Below, in pieces: positions 35,074 to 44,381 of a DNA stretch of 59,271 bases. The notes under the pieces were generated by a model. The model did not search any database. It saw only the letters and a list, made by a program, of their open reading frames with translations, and was not told where the DNA came from. The translations under genes were made by a program, and so were the position numbers. The DNA lies in contig JAMFSR010000020.1 in assembly GCA_026225395.1 (NCBI GenBank), positions 1 to 59,271 of the forward strand, written 5' to 3'. How positions within the stretch are numbered: position 1 is the stretch's first letter; each line of letters opens with the position of its first letter. Source of the stretch: Granulicella sapmiensis (lineage in GTDB: Bacteria > Acidobacteriota > Terriglobia > Terriglobales > Acidobacteriaceae).

Positions 35074-35227
35074 CGCTATATCCTATCCAAACCCCCGCAA
35101 TTCTAAGAAAGCAGGAACAATCCGCTTATACCCGGTGTCTATAGGTCGTATGAGTGAGCGAGCACTCAGGCCGCCGGCGGCGCAATTTCTCGCAGGCTGT
35201 CGGGCAAAAAGTTCGAACTTTTGCTTG

Positions 35228-35256
35228 CTGTTGTCTGTTACCTGTTCGCTGTTCTC
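35228..35256. repeat. Dispersed short repeat (CTGTTACCTGTTCGCTGTT)
   Basis: The 19-base core recurs exactly in the gap before the second signal peptidase (41689-41707). Both are in short intergenic gaps upstream of plus-strand genes. The gap 35074-35346 otherwise shows only a weak GAGTG/CACTC hairpin near 35151-35166. Confidence 0.55.
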
Positions 35257-35346
35257 CGTCGGCTGCTTTACAGACACACCGTCTGGGGCCTACCTTAATC
35301 GCAACGCAGTAGCTGTTTGTTTCCGTCTCATGAACTGAGGACAGCA

Positions 35347-36009
35347 ATGGGCGATCTGGCGAGTGCAATTGGAATCCGGGCAGAGGAGCAGACCCTCGTC
35401 GCGGAGCTGAAGTCCGGCTCCGAGCAGGCGTTCGCCCTGCTGATCGCCATGTACAGCCACCCCGTTTACTCCCTCATCGCGCGTTCTCTCCGCGACCCTG
35501 CGGACGCGGCAGACGTCACCCAGGAAGTCTTCGTCAAGGTCTTCCGCAACATCTCCGGTTTCCACGGTGAAGCCAGCCTCCGCACCTGGATCTACCGCAT
35601 CGCCATCCATGAGGCCTCCAACCAGCGCCGCTGGTGGGGACGCCACAAGCGCCAGGAGCTCACCATCGACGCCCCGCTCGACAACGACGAAGGCGAAACC
35701 TTCTGCCTCGCCGACGCCCTCGCCACCCGCGACGCCAGCCCCTACGACTGCGCCGCCCGCTCCGAGGTCCGCGCCCACGTCGAAGCTGCCCTTCGCACCA
35801 TCCCCGAAATCTTCCGCGAAGTCGTCATCCTCCGCGAAATCGAAGGCTTCGGCTACGAAGAGATCGCCGAAATCCTGAACGTCAATCTCGGCACCGTGAA
35901 AAGCCGGCTCACCCGCGGCCGCGCCGCTCTTCGCGACGCACTGATCAAAGACGCTGCCATGCACCTCACCCCGCGCCGAGCTTCCGCGAACCTGAAGGCG
36001 GTGGCCTGA
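35347..36009 (+). CDS. ECF-type RNA polymerase sigma factor
   Basis: 220 residues, GAGGAC six bases before the ATG. Region 2 (ADAADVTQEVFVKVFRNISG, SLRTWIYRIAIHEASNQRR) and region 4 (PEIFREVVILREIEGFGYEE, NVNLGTVKSRLTRGRAALR) are clear. Its stop overlaps the start of the anti-sigma gene (TGATG), so the two are made together. Confidence 0.92.
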   Translation: MGDLASAIGIRAEEQTLVAELKSGSEQAFALLIAMYSHPVYSLIARSLRDPADAADVTQEVFVKVFRNISGFHGEASLRTWIYRIAIHEASNQRRWWGRHKRQELTIDAPLDNDEGETFCLADALATRDASPYDCAARSEVRAHVEAALRTIPEIFREVVILREIEGFGYEEIAEILNVNLGTVKSRLTRGRAALRDALIKDAAMHLTPRRASANLKAVA

Positions 36010-36710
36010 TGAACCTCGTCCAGCCCAACCCGTTCCCCGCCGAAACCTGCGAAGCCATCCGCGCGGAGTTTCCCGACTATCTCGACGGCGCCGTCAGCGG
36101 CGTCGCCATGGCTGCCATCGGCGAGCACCTCGACGCCTGCCCGCCCTGCTCGGAAGACTTCGATAGCCTGCTCGCTGTCCAGCAATCGCTTGCCGATCTC
36201 GGCCCCGCGCATCCTCCCGCCCGCCTGCAGGCCCAGCTTCGCGACGCCATCGCCATCGAACGCGAACGCGGGACGCATCTTTCCCCCTTCAACCGTCTCG
36301 CCTTTGCCTGGGATACCTGGCTGGCTTCGGCCGCACTGCGCGCCACCGGCGGTTTCGCCGCGACCCTTGTCCTGATTGGCGCTCTCGGCTGGATGTTCAG
36401 CGCTCCGCTCGCCGTGCAGGCCAACGACGACAACATGGCCCAACTCATCGGCCCCCGCTTCTCCTACTCGCAGGTGCCGCCCCAGCCCATCTCGCTGGAT
36501 CGCGACACCCCCGTCATGGTCGAAGCCAAAGTGGACACCAACGGCCGCGTCTACGACTACGCCATCCTCGCCGGCCAGCTCGATCAGGCAGCCCGCCTGC
36601 AGGTGGAGCAGAACCTTCTCTCCAGCGTCTTCAAACCGGCCACCCTCTTCGGCGCCCCCGTCCGCGGCCAGGTCGTGCTCACCTATACAGGCGTCTCCGT
36701 CCGAGGTTAG
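36009..36710 (+). CDS. Anti-sigma factor with zinc-finger domain
   Basis: 233 residues. Residues about 38-45, HLDACPPC, form the HxxxCxxC zinc anti-sigma motif; a membrane helix follows at about 112-138 (GGFAATLVLIGALGWMFSA). The external domain ends with a TonB-like carboxy region (FGAPVRGQVVLTYTGVSVRG) resembling an energy-transducing TonB C-terminus. It should hold the sigma factor of the preceding gene until a signal arrives. Confidence 0.82.
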   Translation: MNLVQPNPFPAETCEAIRAEFPDYLDGAVSGVAMAAIGEHLDACPPCSEDFDSLLAVQQSLADLGPAHPPARLQAQLRDAIAIERERGTHLSPFNRLAFAWDTWLASAALRATGGFAATLVLIGALGWMFSAPLAVQANDDNMAQLIGPRFSYSQVPPQPISLDRDTPVMVEAKVDTNGRVYDYAILAGQLDQAARLQVEQNLLSSVFKPATLFGAPVRGQVVLTYTGVSVRG

Positions 36711-36767
36711 ACCTCACCCTAATTAAGGCGTTTCAGCTGCCTAATCTTCTCAGAGAGCGTCGTTGCT

Positions 36768-37388
36768 GTTGCTTCTGAGATAGGCGCGGACTTTAGTCCG
36801 CGCATGATGAGTTGTGGACGAATCGGGGCTTCAGCCCCTGGGACATGCTCTCTGTCGATCCACGTCAAATTTCGGGTTGAGGATCAAGGCGCGACACATA
36901 CTCACTCGCCGTATGAATATGCGGATACTCCATCAATCTCTTGCGAACCGGATTGTTGACAATGTACAAAATCTGGCTTCGGAGATCGTCACTATCGATG
37001 ACCCGATGCGCATGATAATCCTCCTGCCAAACCTCACCCATAAACTGCTTGCGAACGGCAAACGAAAAACCACCCTTGATGAGTTGGGCACAGCGTTCAA
37101 TGGATAAGTCCTGCGCAGGCGTGAGCAGAACATGAACGTGGTCCGGCATGACGACGAATGCGTGCAGCTTGAACTTACCTGCATCACGATAACGAAAGAT
37201 GGTCGCGATAAACAGTTCTGCGATTGTGTCTCTCTGGAAGACGTGACGACGTTGGCACGCGATGGAGGTCAATGCATAAGTTTGTGGCTTGAGGCGCATT
37301 GAAAGAGAGCATATCCCAAGGGCTAAAGCCCCAGGTTCTTGCAGACCGCCATGCCCGGACTAAAGTCGGGGCCTATCTCAGAAGCAAC
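36768..37388. mobile_element. REPtron: RAYT gene flanked by inverted REP pairs
   Basis: Outer ends are inverted copies (GTTGCTTCTGAGATAGGC at left, GCCTATCTCAGAAGCAAC at right). Inside are REP hairpins: GGACTTTAGTCC and GGGGCTTCAGCCCC at left, GGGCTAAAGCCCC and CCGGACTAAAGTC at right, then inner ends GGGACATGCTCTCT and AGAGAGCATATCCC. The transposase lies between. A solitary left-end copy is at 49206-49290. Confidence 0.82.
36865..37299 (-). CDS. REP-associated tyrosine transposase (Y1/HUH)
   Basis: 144 residues. HAFVVMPDHVHVLL contains the HUH metal-binding pair, and YIVNNPVRKRL carries the catalytic tyrosine. Y1 transposases of this group cut single-stranded DNA at REP hairpins, which here flank the gene on both sides. 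The frame is complete, so the unit may still be active. Confidence 0.88.
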   Translation of the reverse strand: MRLKPQTYALTSIACQRRHVFQRDTIAELFIATIFRYRDAGKFKLHAFVVMPDHVHVLLTPAQDLSIERCAQLIKGGFSFAVRKQFMGEVWQEDYHAHRVIDSDDLRSQILYIVNNPVRKRLMEYPHIHTASEYVSRLDPQPEI

Positions 37389-37503
37389 AATATCCTTCAG
37401 CTGGAATGGGATCTTTGCAAGAAAGGGCAAACCCCTCCAGTGTATAAACGAGCTGCAACTGATGGAGCTTCGATCACACAGACGAACACCCGTGGAGACC
37501 CGC

Positions 37504-38055
37504 ATGAAAAAACTATCCAGCTTGTTTTTCGCAGTTCTCCTCATCTCCCTTCCAACCCTCGCCCAACAACATGGCGGCGGACGTCCTTCCGGCGGAGGAG
37601 GCCACGTCGGCGGCGGCTACATCCCGCAGCACGGCCCAGCACCCGCACTCCATGCGTCACCTGTCCCCGCGCCACGTCCCGCTCCCGGTCCCGCCCACTT
37701 CAACGACTCGCCCGGTCATCCCGACACCCCTCACGTTCACGACAATGGTCAATGGGTCGGCCACGTGGGCGGCGATGCGCACTACCGCCTCGACCAGCCA
37801 TGGTCCCACGGACACTTCCCCGGCCAATTCGGTCCCAGCTACGTCTACCGTCTCGGCGGTGGCAACCGGAACCGCTTCTTCTTCAACGGCTTCTACTTCG
37901 GTGTCGCGCCCTATGACTACGATTACACCGACGGCTGGCTCTGGGACACCGACGACATCGTCCTCTACGACGACCCCGACGATCCAGGCTGGTACCTCGC
38001 CTACAATCCCCGCCTAGGCACCTACGTCCACGTCGAATACTACGGCGGCGAATAG
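37504..38055 (+). CDS. Secreted Gly/His/Pro-rich protein
   Basis: 183 residues. Signal peptide (KKLSSLFFAVLLISLPTLAQ), then a Gly/His/Pro-rich stretch, then an aromatic region with FFFNGFYFGVAPYDYDYTDG and DDPDDPGWYLAYN. No enzyme motif. Short YDDPDD-type endings occur in small exported proteins of Acidobacteriota. GGAG is eight bases before the ATG. Its upstream region is cut close by the REPtron. Confidence 0.65.
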   Translation: MKKLSSLFFAVLLISLPTLAQQHGGGRPSGGGGHVGGGYIPQHGPAPALHASPVPAPRPAPGPAHFNDSPGHPDTPHVHDNGQWVGHVGGDAHYRLDQPWSHGHFPGQFGPSYVYRLGGGNRNRFFFNGFYFGVAPYDYDYTDGWLWDTDDIVLYDDPDDPGWYLAYNPRLGTYVHVEYYGGE

Positions 38056-38131
38056 CCTATCGCGAGGGCGGCAAGCCGTAGCACCCCGTCCCCGCTTCCA
38101 ATAGACTCATATCCAGAGTCGAATACCTACT

Positions 38132-39925
38132 GTGCCCCTGAAACCCTCCCACGTCTTCCGTCCCTTCACCCTCCTGAGCGCCGCTCTCTTCCTCTCGCTC
38201 TCTCTCGCCGCTACCGCGCAGAGCTCGTCCTCCACCTCCAATCCCGACGCCCCAGCCGAGCAGCAAAACGCCAACCCCGCGCTCCGCCCACGCGCCGCGC
38301 AGATCGAGCAAGGGGGAGCCGCCGTCACGCTCGAAACCAACGAGCCCCTCTTCGATATGGGCGCCGCCCTCAACGCCTGCGGCTACGACGCCGACCTCGA
38401 TAAATCCGCGCCCGTCCGCGCCGCTGTCCGCGCCGACATGAACACCGCTCTCGCCGCTTCGCCCGACGCTCGCGAAAGCCGCGACGCTCTCTGCGCCTAC
38501 GTCGCGCTCCATCACCTCAATGATGCCGGCCTCAACGTCGGCCAGTACGTCTCGCTCGCGCTCTATCTCTCACCGCCGCCTTCGCTCACACCCAACCTCG
38601 ACGAGACCGAACTCCCACCCCAGGCCGCGCAGGTCGTCAACATCTTGCCGCTGCTTCGCACCTTTGCCGAAGACGTCGATCTCCACTTCATCTGGGTCCA
38701 TCACCGCGCCGAGTACGAAGCCCTCCAGGCCCGCGTCCACGACCCCATGGTCCACGCCGTCCTCGACACCAATATCTACCTCCACCAGCCAGTCTCCAGC
38801 TACGACGGCCGCCGCTTCCTCGTCCTGCTCGAGCCCATGCTTTCGCCCTCGCTCATCAACGCCCGCATCTACGGCGGCGACTACATCATCGTCATGTCGC
38901 CCGATAACTCCACCGGCGTTCCAGTCCCCATGGAGCAGATCCGCCACATCTATCTCCATTACGTCGTTGAGCCCATGGTCTACAGCCGCGGCTCCGCCAT
39001 GGAGCGCATCCAGCCCATGCTCCGCGGCGTGCAGGACGCTCCCCTCGAGTTCTTCTACAAGTCCGACGTCGTCGCCCTCATGACCGAATGCCTCATCAAG
39101 GCCATCGAGGCACACATGTTCCTCATCTCCACCCCACCTCCGGCCAAGCCCAAATCCAAAGAGCGCGCCGATGTGGAGCAGTACGCCGCCCTCCGAGACC
39201 TCTACGACCGCCAGACCGCCCAGCAGCGTCAGGCTCTCGTCGACACGGACGAAAAGCAGGGCTGGGTCCTCACCGGCTACTTCTACCAAACCCTCGGCCA
39301 GATGGGCCGCAATGGCGATGGTCTCCGCGACGAAATCGCCCCCATGATCTACGGCATGGACGTAGACCGCGAGCGCCGCCACGCCGAAGAAATCATCTTC
39401 GCCAAAACCGTCCCCGCCGACCCGCTCCGCCCCAGCACCGCACCCCGCAAGATCGAAGGCATGGACCTCGCCGAGCTCGACCTCATGAAGGGCAAGCCCG
39501 ACGAAGCCGCCGACATCGCCGAAAAAACGCTCGCCGACCCCAAAACCGATCACGCCCGCGCCCGCTATGTATTGGCCCGCATCGACCTCATGCAGGGCAA
39601 CCCCGAAAAAGCCATACAGGGCTTCGAGCAGACCATCGCCCTCAGCAAAGACCCCCGCACCCTCGCCTGGTCGCACATCTACCTCGGCCGCCTCTACGAC
39701 ATGCAAGCCCCCATTCCCGATCGCGAAAAGGCCATCGCCGAGTACCAGGCCGCCGAAGCCGTCCGCGACAGCCTCCCTGACACCAAAAAAGCCGCCGAAG
39801 CCGGCATAGCCAAACCCTTCGCTCCACCCCAGCGCGCCCCGCAACCCTCCACCGACGACAAAGACTTCGACCCCACCGGCAAGTCCGAAAAAGACTCCTA
39901 CAAACCACCGGCTCCCAAGCCGTAA
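38132..39925 (+). CDS. Secreted TPR-containing protein (597 aa)
   Basis: Starts at GTG 38132 with a signal peptide (LSAALFLSLSLAATAQ). Residues 60-370 form an unknown domain (YLHYVVEPMVYSRGSAMERI). The last third has tetratricopeptide-like repeats (LAELDLMKGKPDEAADIAEK, ARYVLARIDLMQGNPEKAIQ, SHIYLGRLYDMQAP). The tail is Pro/Lys-rich. Probably periplasmic. An HxxxE-type site is not visible. The long opposite-strand frame over it is a codon-bias shadow. Confidence 0.68.
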   Translation: MPLKPSHVFRPFTLLSAALFLSLSLAATAQSSSSTSNPDAPAEQQNANPALRPRAAQIEQGGAAVTLETNEPLFDMGAALNACGYDADLDKSAPVRAAVRADMNTALAASPDARESRDALCAYVALHHLNDAGLNVGQYVSLALYLSPPPSLTPNLDETELPPQAAQVVNILPLLRTFAEDVDLHFIWVHHRAEYEALQARVHDPMVHAVLDTNIYLHQPVSSYDGRRFLVLLEPMLSPSLINARIYGGDYIIVMSPDNSTGVPVPMEQIRHIYLHYVVEPMVYSRGSAMERIQPMLRGVQDAPLEFFYKSDVVALMTECLIKAIEAHMFLISTPPPAKPKSKERADVEQYAALRDLYDRQTAQQRQALVDTDEKQGWVLTGYFYQTLGQMGRNGDGLRDEIAPMIYGMDVDRERRHAEEIIFAKTVPADPLRPSTAPRKIEGMDLAELDLMKGKPDEAADIAEKTLADPKTDHARARYVLARIDLMQGNPEKAIQGFEQTIALSKDPRTLAWSHIYLGRLYDMQAPIPDREKAIAEYQAAEAVRDSLPDTKKAAEAGIAKPFAPPQRAPQPSTDDKDFDPTGKSEKDSYKPPAPKP

Positions 39926-39930
39926 CCGCC

Positions 39931-39990
39931 ACCCGGGTGGCCCATCCTTTCGCGCCTTTGTGAAAGGGTGGGGTATCGGGCAAAGCCCGA
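39931..39990. repeat. Dispersed hairpin repeat, class B, copy 1
   Basis: GGGTGGCCCATCCTTTCGCG and its partner GAAAGGGTGGGGTATCGGGC make a hairpin CCATCCTTTCGC/GTGAAAGGGTGG just after a stop codon. A near-identical copy follows the second signal peptidase. It may act as a terminator as well as a mobile repeat. Confidence 0.65.
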
Positions 39991-40016
39991 CCGCTCTCGC
40001 AAACACCACCCACACT

Positions 40017-40045
40017 TGTCATCCTGAGCGCAGCCGAAGGACCCG
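40017..40045. repeat. Dispersed repeat of the TCATCCTGAGCG family
   Basis: TTGTCATCCTGAGCGCAGCC followed by GAAGGACC. I recognise this as a common intergenic repeat in many soil bacteria. It lies between class B repeat and rnc; the 225-base gap holds nothing else clear. Confidence 0.5.
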
Positions 40046-40150
40046 CCACCCCGCCCGCCTCCGCACATTGTTAGTGCCTTTCGCCCACGACCGCCCCGTG
40101 TTCGCAGTTCGTCACTCCCCGTCTTCCCTACCCACGCGTAAAGTAGAGCC

Positions 40151-40960
40151 ATGGCGACGCGGCGCACCAAAGAACCCACAACCCCCACCGCCGCCCATCC
40201 TCTCGAAGTTCTGCTCCACCACCAGTTCGCCGACCCCAAGCTCCTCCAACTCGCGCTCACCCACCGTTCCTACGCCTACGAAGCCCGCGGCGCACCGCCC
40301 GAAAACACCCTCTTCCCCAAGCAGAAAAACCCTCCCGGCACCGACAACGAGCAGCTCGAGTTCCTCGGCGACGCCATCCTCGGCCTCATCGTCTCCGAAG
40401 CCCTCTTCCGCGCCTTCCCCGAGTCCTCCGAGGGCGAGCTCACTCGCATGCGCTCGGCCCTCGTCAGCCGCAAGCGCATGGCCGACTTCGGCGCCGCGCT
40501 CGCGCTCGACGAGCACCTGCTCCTCGGCAAATCCGCCGAGCTCAACAACGGCCGCCGCAAACCGGCCCTGCTCGCCAACGCCGCCGAAGCCATCATCGCC
40601 GCGATGCACCTTGATGGCCCCGCCGGACGCGAAGCCCTCCACACACTGATCGACACCCATCTCATCTTCCCTGAACTCGCCGCCATGCGCGCCGCTCTCG
40701 CCGGCGACCTCAACCACGGCGCCCTCCGCGACCACAAAACCCTCCTCCAGGAGAAGGTCCAGGCCACCGCCGCCGGCAAACTCCGCTACATCGACATCTC
40801 GCAGTCCGGCCCACCTCACCAGCGCCTCTTCTCCGTCGAGGCCCAACTCGAATCGCCCTCGGGTACGCGCACCCTCGCTTCCGCCGAAGGCCCCAGCAAA
40901 AAAGAAGCCCAGCAACGCGCCGCCGAGCTTGCCCTCGCCAACTGGACCATCCCCGAGTGA
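40151..40960 (+). CDS. rnc: Ribonuclease III
   Basis: 269 residues. Catalytic signature NEQLEFLGDAILGLIVSE with the usual acidic residues, and NAAEAIIAAMHLDG as the second site. A dsRNA-binding domain follows (DHKTLLQEKVQATAAG, then GPSKKEAQQRAAELAL). It processes rRNA and other double-stranded RNA. An insert (GAPPENTLFPKQKNPPGTD) lies before the signature. Its stop overlaps the next start as GTGA. Confidence 0.95.
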   Translation: MATRRTKEPTTPTAAHPLEVLLHHQFADPKLLQLALTHRSYAYEARGAPPENTLFPKQKNPPGTDNEQLEFLGDAILGLIVSEALFRAFPESSEGELTRMRSALVSRKRMADFGAALALDEHLLLGKSAELNNGRRKPALLANAAEAIIAAMHLDGPAGREALHTLIDTHLIFPELAAMRAALAGDLNHGALRDHKTLLQEKVQATAAGKLRYIDISQSGPPHQRLFSVEAQLESPSGTRTLASAEGPSKKEAQQRAAELALANWTIPE

Positions 40961-41673
40961 GTTCCGTGCCTCCAACCCGAAAACCCCACAACGGCCTGCT
41001 CCTTCACCTGCAAGCCCTGCTCGAAATCCTCACCATCGCCCTCTTCATCGCGACCTTCATCCTCCAACCCTTCCGCATTCCATCGGACTCCATGCAGCCC
41101 ACGCTGCTCGTCGGCGACTTCCTCCTCGCCAACAAGCAATCCTTCGCCCCCACCGGCCCGCTCGACGCGCTGCTTCCCCCCACCATCATCCACCGCGGCG
41201 ACATCGTCATCTTCCACTACCCGCTCGACCCCGACCGTGCCCTCATCAAGCGCGTCATCGCCCTCCCCGGCGACCGCATCCACCTCCGCAACGGCCTCGT
41301 CTTCCTCAACGGTCAGCCCCTCGCCGAGCCCTACGCCATCTACACCCCCTCCCCACCCGACACCTTCCGCGACGACTTCCCCTCGCTCCGCCACGCCGAC
41401 CCCAACGCCGACCCCAACTGGTGGGCCCAGCTCCGCCGCATGGAAACCCGCAACGAAACCTCCGGCCTCCACAACGAAATCACCGTGCCCGCAAACGACT
41501 ACTTCGTCATGGGCGACAATCGCAACGACTCTGAAGACTCCCGCTACTGGGGCTTCGTCCCCCACAACACCATCATCGCCCGCCCTCTCTTCGTCTACGC
41601 CTCCATGGCCGCCTCACCCTCACCCACCACCTTCCTCCACCACCTCCTATCCACCCCCCGCATCCTCCACTAA
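40957..41673 (+). CDS. lepB: Signal peptidase I (first of two)
   Basis: 238 residues. Membrane anchor ILTIALFIATFILQPF, then box B IPSDSMQPTLLVGD with nucleophile Ser and box D LIKRVIALPGDRI with catalytic Lys, and box E GDNRNDSEDSRYWGFV. The enzyme removes signal peptides outside the inner membrane. Start GTG overlaps the rnc stop. A second, diverged copy follows. Confidence 0.93.
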   Translation: MSSVPPTRKPHNGLLLHLQALLEILTIALFIATFILQPFRIPSDSMQPTLLVGDFLLANKQSFAPTGPLDALLPPTIIHRGDIVIFHYPLDPDRALIKRVIALPGDRIHLRNGLVFLNGQPLAEPYAIYTPSPPDTFRDDFPSLRHADPNADPNWWAQLRRMETRNETSGLHNEITVPANDYFVMGDNRNDSEDSRYWGFVPHNTIIARPLFVYASMAASPSPTTFLHHLLSTPRILH

Positions 41674-41735
41674 AACCCGCTGTTTCCCTGTTACCTGTTC
41701 GCTGTTGGCTGATCTTCGATACACTAACCAAGCCC

Positions 41736-42539
41736 ATGAGTGCCGCTGACACCACCCTCGCAGAAGCCCCACCGACCAAGCACGAAGTAGCCGAGACGCC
41801 TCTCGAAGCGCTCGCCTCCATCTGCACGGTCATCGCGATGCTCCTCTTCGTCCAGGGCTTCATCTTCCAGAACTTCGAAATCCCTTCTGCATCCATGCAG
41901 AACACGCTGCTCATCGGCGACCACGTCGTCGTCGACCGCACCACGCTGGCACCGCACACCACCTGGATGCCCTTCGTGCACTACCGCCCTGTACAGCGCG
42001 GCGACGTCATCGTCTTCTACAAGCCCAACCCTGAAACTCCCGAACTCATCCTCGTCAAGCGCTGCATCGGCATCCCCGGCGACCGCATCCACCTCCGCCA
42101 TGGCGTCGTTTACCTCAACGGTGTAGCCCAGGTCGAGCCCCACGCCATCCAGCCGTCCGACAACCCCGACTCCCCTCACGGATACAACCCCTATCGCGAC
42201 GACTTCCCCGCCATCGCCCCTGACGAAGGCGAGCAGCTCACCGAAGTCTGGCGTCAGGAACTCCCCACCGAAATCCAGGGCGACGACCTCGTCGTCCCCC
42301 CCGGCAAAGTCTTCGCCATGGGCGACAACCGCACCGAATCCCTCGACGGCCGCTACTGGGGCTTCGTCCCGCAGGAAAACATCATGGGCCGCCCGCTCTT
42401 CGTCTACTGGTCCTTCAAAACCCCCGAAGACCAGGAAACCAAGACCAGCTGGGGCGAGCGCATCGCCTTCGTCTTCCACATCGTCACGCACATCTTCGAC
42501 GGCACCCGCTGGTCCCGCACCCTCCACGTCATCCGCTAG
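41736..42539 (+). CDS. lepB: Signal peptidase I (second of two)
   Basis: 267 residues. Anchor ALASICTVIAMLLFVQGFIF, box B IPSASMQNTLLIGDHV, box D LVKRCIGIPGDRIHLRHG, box E GDNRTESLDGRYWGFV. Both catalytic residues are present, so it should be active. It differs from the first copy in length and loops, suggesting an old duplication with separate substrates. Confidence 0.93.
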   Translation: MSAADTTLAEAPPTKHEVAETPLEALASICTVIAMLLFVQGFIFQNFEIPSASMQNTLLIGDHVVVDRTTLAPHTTWMPFVHYRPVQRGDVIVFYKPNPETPELILVKRCIGIPGDRIHLRHGVVYLNGVAQVEPHAIQPSDNPDSPHGYNPYRDDFPAIAPDEGEQLTEVWRQELPTEIQGDDLVVPPGKVFAMGDNRTESLDGRYWGFVPQENIMGRPLFVYWSFKTPEDQETKTSWGERIAFVFHIVTHIFDGTRWSRTLHVIR

Positions 42540-42555
42540 CTTTTCGCGCAACCAC

Positions 42556-42650
42556 AAACCGGGTGGCCATCCTTTAAACCGGGTGGCCCATCCTTTCGCG
42601 CCTTTGCGAAAGGGTGGGGTATCGTTTGCGGTAGCAAACGACCGTTCTCT
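42556..42650. repeat. Dispersed hairpin repeat, class B, copy 2 with tandem partial
   Basis: AAACCGGGTGGCCATCCTTT at 42556-42575 is repeated directly at 42576-42596, and the second continues into the hairpin CCATCCTTTCGC/GCGAAAGGGTGG. A second hairpin CGTTTGC/GCAAACG follows. Same family as 39931-39990. Confidence 0.65.
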
Positions 42651-42704
42651 TCCACCTAGCCACTTCCGCCCACCTCACCCCGCGTAAACTAAACTTCACA
42701 CTGC

Positions 42705-44381
42705 ATGACCACCACCCCTTCACCCGTCGATGAGAACTCTGCAGCGCCCCACCACACGCGCCGCCGCCTCATCCTCGTTGCCATCCTCATCCTCGTCCTC
42801 CTGGCCCTGGCGCTCACCCCGCCGCTTCTCAGCGTCGAGCGCTTCCGGCACCGCATCGCCGCCAGCATGAGCCAGAGCATCGGCCGCCCCGTCCACGTCG
42901 ATAAAGTCTCCTTCCACCTGCTCCCCATGCCCGGCATCACACTCGAAAACCTCGTCGTCTCCGAAGACCCCGCCTTCGGCAACGAGCCCGTCATCCGCGC
43001 CAACGAGGTCGAAGCGACCCTCCGCATCAGCTCCCTCTGGCGCCACCAGATTGAAATCTCCACCATCCGCTTCAAGGTCGACGAAAACGGCTCCGGCGCC
43101 AGCCTCAACATCGTCCGCAACGCCCAGGGCCGCTGGAATCTGCAAGACATCTTCACGCAGGCCGCCCACGCCAACACCGCGCCCACCGACCAGCGCAAAG
43201 CCGGGCCCGCTCCGCGCTTCCCGTACATCGAAGCCACCGGCGCCCGCGTCAACCTCAAGCTCGGCAACGAAAAAATGCCGTTCTCCCTCACCGACGCCGA
43301 CTTCGCCCTCTGGCTCCCCGAGCCCCAGCAGTGGCACATCCGTCTCCTCGCCCACCCCGCTCGTACTGACACCAACGCCACCGACACCGGCGAAGTCCGC
43401 CTCGAAGGCACGCTCGGCCGCGCCTCCACCCTCGCCGCCGTCCCGCTCAACCTCACTCTCTCCTGGGCCCACGCGCAAATGGGCGAAACCACCCGCCTGC
43501 TCACGGGGGACGATCAGGGCTGGCGCGGCACCCTCGAAGCCGGCGCAACCCTCATCGGCCAGGTCGGCGCAGCCCGCCTCACCACCAATCTCCACGTCAC
43601 CGAGCTCCGCCGCGCCGACTTCGTCCCCGCCAACCCGCTGGACGTCTCCACGCACTGCACTGCCGCAGCCAACATCGCGCTCCTCACCCTCACCGAAGCC
43701 ACCTGCGCCATACCCACCGGCGCTGCCCAACCTATCGTCGTTTCGGCCCCGGCTGTTGACCTCCAACAACCCCGCAAAGCCGCAGCGACCATCGCCTTAA
43801 ACCAGATGCCGCTCAACTGGGCACTGGCCTGGGCACGCCTCTTCACCCAGCGTGTGCCTCCAGACACCGAAGCAACTGGCACCCTCGATGGCCAGCTAGT
43901 CTGGACTGACGGAGTTGGCAGCGTGACCTCAGCCTGGGAAGGCCAACTCCACTCGACCTTCGTCTCCGCCACCGCGAACGGCCACGAATACCATCAAACA
44001 GCCAAACCTCTCATCTCCGACTGGGCCGGCAGCATCTCGTTCTTCGCCCCGTCGCCGCAACAACCCACCATCCACTTCCAGTTCTCAACCTCGCAGCCCG
44101 GCGCCAAACAGCCGTTCGTCTTCGGCGGTAACTTCGTCTCAGACCACCTCGGCTCACTGCTCCTCAGCGCCACAGCCACACCCGCCCAGATCGCCACCAT
44201 CGGCAACGCCATCTGGCCACCACTCGGCACCCAAGCCATCGATACCCTCAAAATCCCATCCACGGAACCAATCCCTGTCGACCTGAAGTGCTCTTTCCCA
44301 CCCGCCGAAGGCCAGCACTACTGCGAATCCACCCGCACCCCCAACCCCGAAAAACCCACCAAACCCCACCACAAACGCTGA
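42705..44381 (+). CDS. AsmA-family protein
   Basis: 558 residues. Membrane anchor near residues 20-40 (LILVAILILVLLALALT), then the AsmA opening with RHRIAASMSQSIGRPVHVDK, LLPMPGITLENLVVSEDPAF and IEISTIRFKVDENG. AsmA proteins are inner-membrane-anchored periplasmic proteins involved in outer-membrane lipid traffic or assembly. The opposite strand carries a long shadow frame. The 110 bases after it hold a CTCCGCG-rich intergenic repeat. Confidence 0.8.
   Translation: MTTTPSPVDENSAAPHHTRRRLILVAILILVLLALALTPPLLSVERFRHRIAASMSQSIGRPVHVDKVSFHLLPMPGITLENLVVSEDPAFGNEPVIRANEVEATLRISSLWRHQIEISTIRFKVDENGSGASLNIVRNAQGRWNLQDIFTQAAHANTAPTDQRKAGPAPRFPYIEATGARVNLKLGNEKMPFSLTDADFALWLPEPQQWHIRLLAHPARTDTNATDTGEVRLEGTLGRASTLAAVPLNLTLSWAHAQMGETTRLLTGDDQGWRGTLEAGATLIGQVGAARLTTNLHVTELRRADFVPANPLDVSTHCTAAANIALLTLTEATCAIPTGAAQPIVVSAPAVDLQQPRKAAATIALNQMPLNWALAWARLFTQRVPPDTEATGTLDGQLVWTDGVGSVTSAWEGQLHSTFVSATANGHEYHQTAKPLISDWAGSISFFAPSPQQPTIHFQFSTSQPGAKQPFVFGGNFVSDHLGSLLLSATATPAQIATIGNAIWPPLGTQAIDTLKIPSTEPIPVDLKCSFPPAEGQHYCESTRTPNPEKPTKPHHKR

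Noticed and set aside
38570..40015. 481-codon minus-strand frame
   Set aside because: Glycine/valine/aspartate-rich shadow of the plus-strand TPR gene caused by C-ending codons.
42720..43769. 349-codon minus-strand frame
   Set aside because: Shadow of the AsmA gene, with the same biased composition.
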